64,000 bases of DNA from CAVTWY01 sp963738575. Lineage in GTDB: Bacteria > Pseudomonadota > Gammaproteobacteria > Burkholderiales > Burkholderiaceae_C. Of the stretch, positions 62,247 through 64,000 are shown one piece after another. Within the stretch, counting starts at the first letter, position 1. The number at the start of each line of letters is the position of its first letter. The stretch covers positions 186,001 to 250,000 of the forward strand of contig CAVTWY010000003.1 of assembly GCA_963738575.1 (NCBI GenBank). The letters run 5' to 3'. Under the pieces are notes generated by a model, which was not told the origin of the DNA, searched no databases, and saw only the letters and a program-made list of their open reading frames with translations. Made by a program: the position numbers and the translations under genes.

Positions 62247-63110
62247 TTAGGCGTCAATCAACGCCGGGTCCCAGGCGTGCACCGTTTGTTGTTGCTCGCC
62301 GAGCTTTTCAATGCCCAGCTTCATCACGTCGCCCGCCTTCAAATAAATCGGGTTGGGCTTCACACCCATGCCCACGCCGGGTGGTGTGCCGGTGGTGATC
62401 ACGTCACCGGGGTAAAGCGTCATGAACTCACTGACGTATGAGACGATCTTTGCGACGCCAAAGATCATCGTCTTGGTGCTGCCGCTTTGAAAGCGCTTGC
62501 CGTTCACTTCGAGCCACATGCCCAGGTTCTGCGGGTCACCCACTTCGTCGGCAGTGACAAGCCACGGGCCGATAGGCCCGAAGGTATCGCAGCCCTTGCC
62601 CTTGTCCCATTGGCCGCCCCGTTCGATCTGGTATTCGCGTTCGCTCACGTCGTTGATGACACAGTAGCCTGCCACGTGCGCGAGCGCGTTTGCTTCGCTG
62701 ACGTACCGTGCCTTGGTTCCGATGACGACGCCCAGTTCAACCTCCCAGTCACTCTTCACGCTGTTCTTGGGCAGCACCACAGGGTCGTGGCAACCTTGCG
62801 CGCACTGCGGCGACTTCATGAAGACGATGGGTTCTTTGGGAATGGGCAGGTTACTTTCAGCGGCATGGTCAGCGTAGTTCAGGCCGATGGCAACGAACTT
62901 GCCGATGTCGGTCCAAGGCACGCCCAGACGGCCCTGCGGCACGATGGGGAGTGTCTCGGGGTTGACGCTGCCCAGTGCGGCCAGCGACTGCGGCGACAAG
63001 TGGCGTGGCGTCAGGTCGCCGATCAGCGCACTGAGGTCGCGCACGCGGCCCTGTGCATCAAGCAAAGCGGGCTTTTCGTGGCCTTTGGGGCCGTGGCGAA
63101 GAAGTTTCAT
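62247..63110 (-). CDS. fumarylacetoacetate-hydrolase-family enzyme, 2,4-diketo-3-deoxy-sugar-acid hydrolase-like
   Basis: 287 residues from ATG 63110. The FAH core is intact: GLNYADHAAESN, SDWEVELGVVIG (metal-binding acidic residues), YCVINDVSEREYQ and TGTPPGVGMG. Relatives split 2,4-diketo-3-deoxy-L-fuconate or -rhamnonate into pyruvate and lactate. It lies between the SDR and the UxaA-like gene. Confidence 0.87.
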   Translation of the reverse strand: MKLLRHGPKGHEKPALLDAQGRVRDLSALIGDLTPRHLSPQSLAALGSVNPETLPIVPQGRLGVPWTDIGKFVAIGLNYADHAAESNLPIPKEPIVFMKSPQCAQGCHDPVVLPKNSVKSDWEVELGVVIGTKARYVSEANALAHVAGYCVINDVSEREYQIERGGQWDKGKGCDTFGPIGPWLVTADEVGDPQNLGMWLEVNGKRFQSGSTKTMIFGVAKIVSYVSEFMTLYPGDVITTGTPPGVGMGVKPNPIYLKAGDVMKLGIEKLGEQQQTVHAWDPALIDA

Positions 63111-63148
63111 GGCGTTTCTTTGTGTGGGTGGGTGGGGGACGTTTGAAT

Positions 63149-63904
63149 CTAAAGCGACCAACCGCCGTCCACCAGCATCGCGGTGCCGGTGGTGAAGCGC
63201 GACTCGTCGCTGGCAAGGTAGACCGCCAACGCGGCGATTTCGTCGGCAGTGCCCAGGCGTCCCATCGGCTGACGCGCGACGAACATCGCCTCGACTTCTT
63301 GCGCGGTTTTGCCACTGCTTTTGGACAGCGCGTCGATGCGGCCTCGCAGCGAGGGCGACTCGACCGTGCCGGGGCAGATCGCGTTGCAGCGCACCCCTTT
63401 GGCGATGAAGTCAAGCGCCACCGACTTGGTCAGGCCGATCACCGCTGCCTTGGTGGCACCGTAGACAAACCGGTTGGCGGCCGCCTTCACGCTGCTGGCG
63501 CCGGACGCGATGTTCACGATCGACCCACCCCCGCGCTCGAGCATGCCGGGCACAAAGGCTTTGATGGTGCGGTACATCGAGCGCACGTTGAGGTCGAAGG
63601 CCAGGCTCCAATCGTCTTCGGTGCAATCCAGCACGCTGCCGTGGTGCACGAAGCCTGCGGCATTGAAGAGAATGTCGACCTTGGGGTGGCGCTTGCCCGC
63701 CTCGGCGATGGCGGAAGCGTCGAGTGCGTTGAGCACCATCGTCTCGCACGCACACTCGGCGCGCAGCGCTTCGAGGGCTTTGGCGTCAATGTCGGTGGCG
63801 ATCACGCGGGCACCCTCGTGCGCAAACGCAATGGCGGTGGCTCGGCCGATGCCTTGGCCTGCCGCGGTGACGAAGGCTGTTTTGTTTTGAAGTCGTTGGC
63901 TCAT
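63149..63904 (-). CDS. short-chain dehydrogenase, 2-keto-3-deoxy-L-fuconate dehydrogenase-like
   Basis: 251 residues from ATG 63904. Cofactor motif TAAGQGIGRATA, NAAG, IVNIASGASSV (Ser) and YGATKAAVIGL (Tyr, Lys); the ending GTAMLVDGGWS closes the fold. AAGFVHHGSVLDCTEDDW and CPGTVESPSLRGRI resemble 2-keto-3-deoxy-L-fuconate dehydrogenases. First gene of the minus-strand operon within the window. Confidence 0.85.
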   Translation of the reverse strand: MSQRLQNKTAFVTAAGQGIGRATAIAFAHEGARVIATDIDAKALEALRAECACETMVLNALDASAIAEAGKRHPKVDILFNAAGFVHHGSVLDCTEDDWSLAFDLNVRSMYRTIKAFVPGMLERGGGSIVNIASGASSVKAAANRFVYGATKAAVIGLTKSVALDFIAKGVRCNAICPGTVESPSLRGRIDALSKSSGKTAQEVEAMFVARQPMGRLGTADEIAALAVYLASDESRFTTGTAMLVDGGWSL

Positions 63905-64000
63905 GGGGCTGGGTGGTGGTGGGAGTTCGTCAGGCGGGGTTGGCAAGGTGCTTCGGAGCGTGCTGCCTGCAGGTTAGCGCGGAATGAGCTTGGCGCCAGT

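Noticed and set aside
1..64000. CRISPR arrays, tRNA and rRNA genes
   Set aside because: No regularly spaced repeats, tRNA-like cloverleaf or rRNA sequence was recognised by eye.

Overview
The window is high-GC DNA with dense, mostly overlapping operons. Gene content (yajC-secD-secF, smg, a DUF1631 protein, dprA, def-fmt) and protein style point to a betaproteobacterium of the Burkholderiales, most likely Comamonadaceae-like. No rRNA, tRNA or CRISPR array was seen.

Region by region. 1-5.5 kb (minus strand): the edge of a Pel-type exopolysaccharide locus, with a phospho-acceptor-less receiver protein, a TPR membrane protein, pelD and the start of pelE, which runs off the window. 5.8-7.7 kb: a large FAD-dependent dehydrogenase. 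7.8-33.8 kb: an aryl-polyene / xanthomonadin-like pigment locus in four transcription blocks. The left block (7.8-13.3 kb, plus) has a UbiE-like methyltransferase, a halogenase-like flavoenzyme, a MipA/OmpV protein, a PlsC acyltransferase, a GT2 glycosyltransferase and a second methyltransferase. The second block (22.1-18.0 kb, minus) has a NodB-type deacetylase, a ketosynthase (KS), a truncated KS-like partner, a hotdog dehydratase and a ketoreductase. An MMPL exporter on the minus strand lies opposite the third block (25.6-30.2 kb, plus), which has a KS, a KS-like partner, a second halogenase-like enzyme, an ACP and a membrane protein. The fourth block (33.8-30.2 kb, minus) has an ACP, an aryl/acyl-AMP ligase (frameshifted), a dehydratase, an LpxL-like acyltransferase and a LolA-like protein. 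Together these make, modify, acylate and export a polyene attached to a lipid. No aryl-starter enzyme, phosphopantetheinyl transferase or thioesterase was found here.

The pigment locus is interrupted twice. At 13.3-17.96 kb lies an island with an IS110-family (IS1111-like) element, an MFS transporter, a HTH-nucleotidyltransferase gene with a striking operator, and two copies of an unrecognised long palindromic repeat whose stems covary. One copy is split in its loop by the IS element. At 22.2-23.0 kb a toxin-antitoxin pair sits between two pigment transcription units.

Right part. 34-36.5 kb: an IlvD/Edd sugar-acid dehydratase and an RraA-like protein. 36.6-43.4 kb: yajC-secD-secF, a DUF1631 gene meeting smg tail to tail, and a DUF3291 gene. 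43.5-50.4 kb: small accessory genes (a membrane protein, a tannase-family lipoprotein, DUF1801, VOC and GFA proteins, vapBC, secreted hypotheticals). 50.6-53.7 kb: a nitrate/taurine-type ABC importer. 53.8-58.9 kb: a cupin, dprA (frameshifted), a LysM protein, def, fmt and a dodecin. 59-63.9 kb: a PhyH dioxygenase and sugar-acid catabolism genes resembling non-phosphorylative L-fucose/L-rhamnose degradation.

Three conserved genes (the AMP ligase, smg and dprA) each carry exactly one extra nucleotide. This may reflect assembly indels rather than decay and should be checked first.
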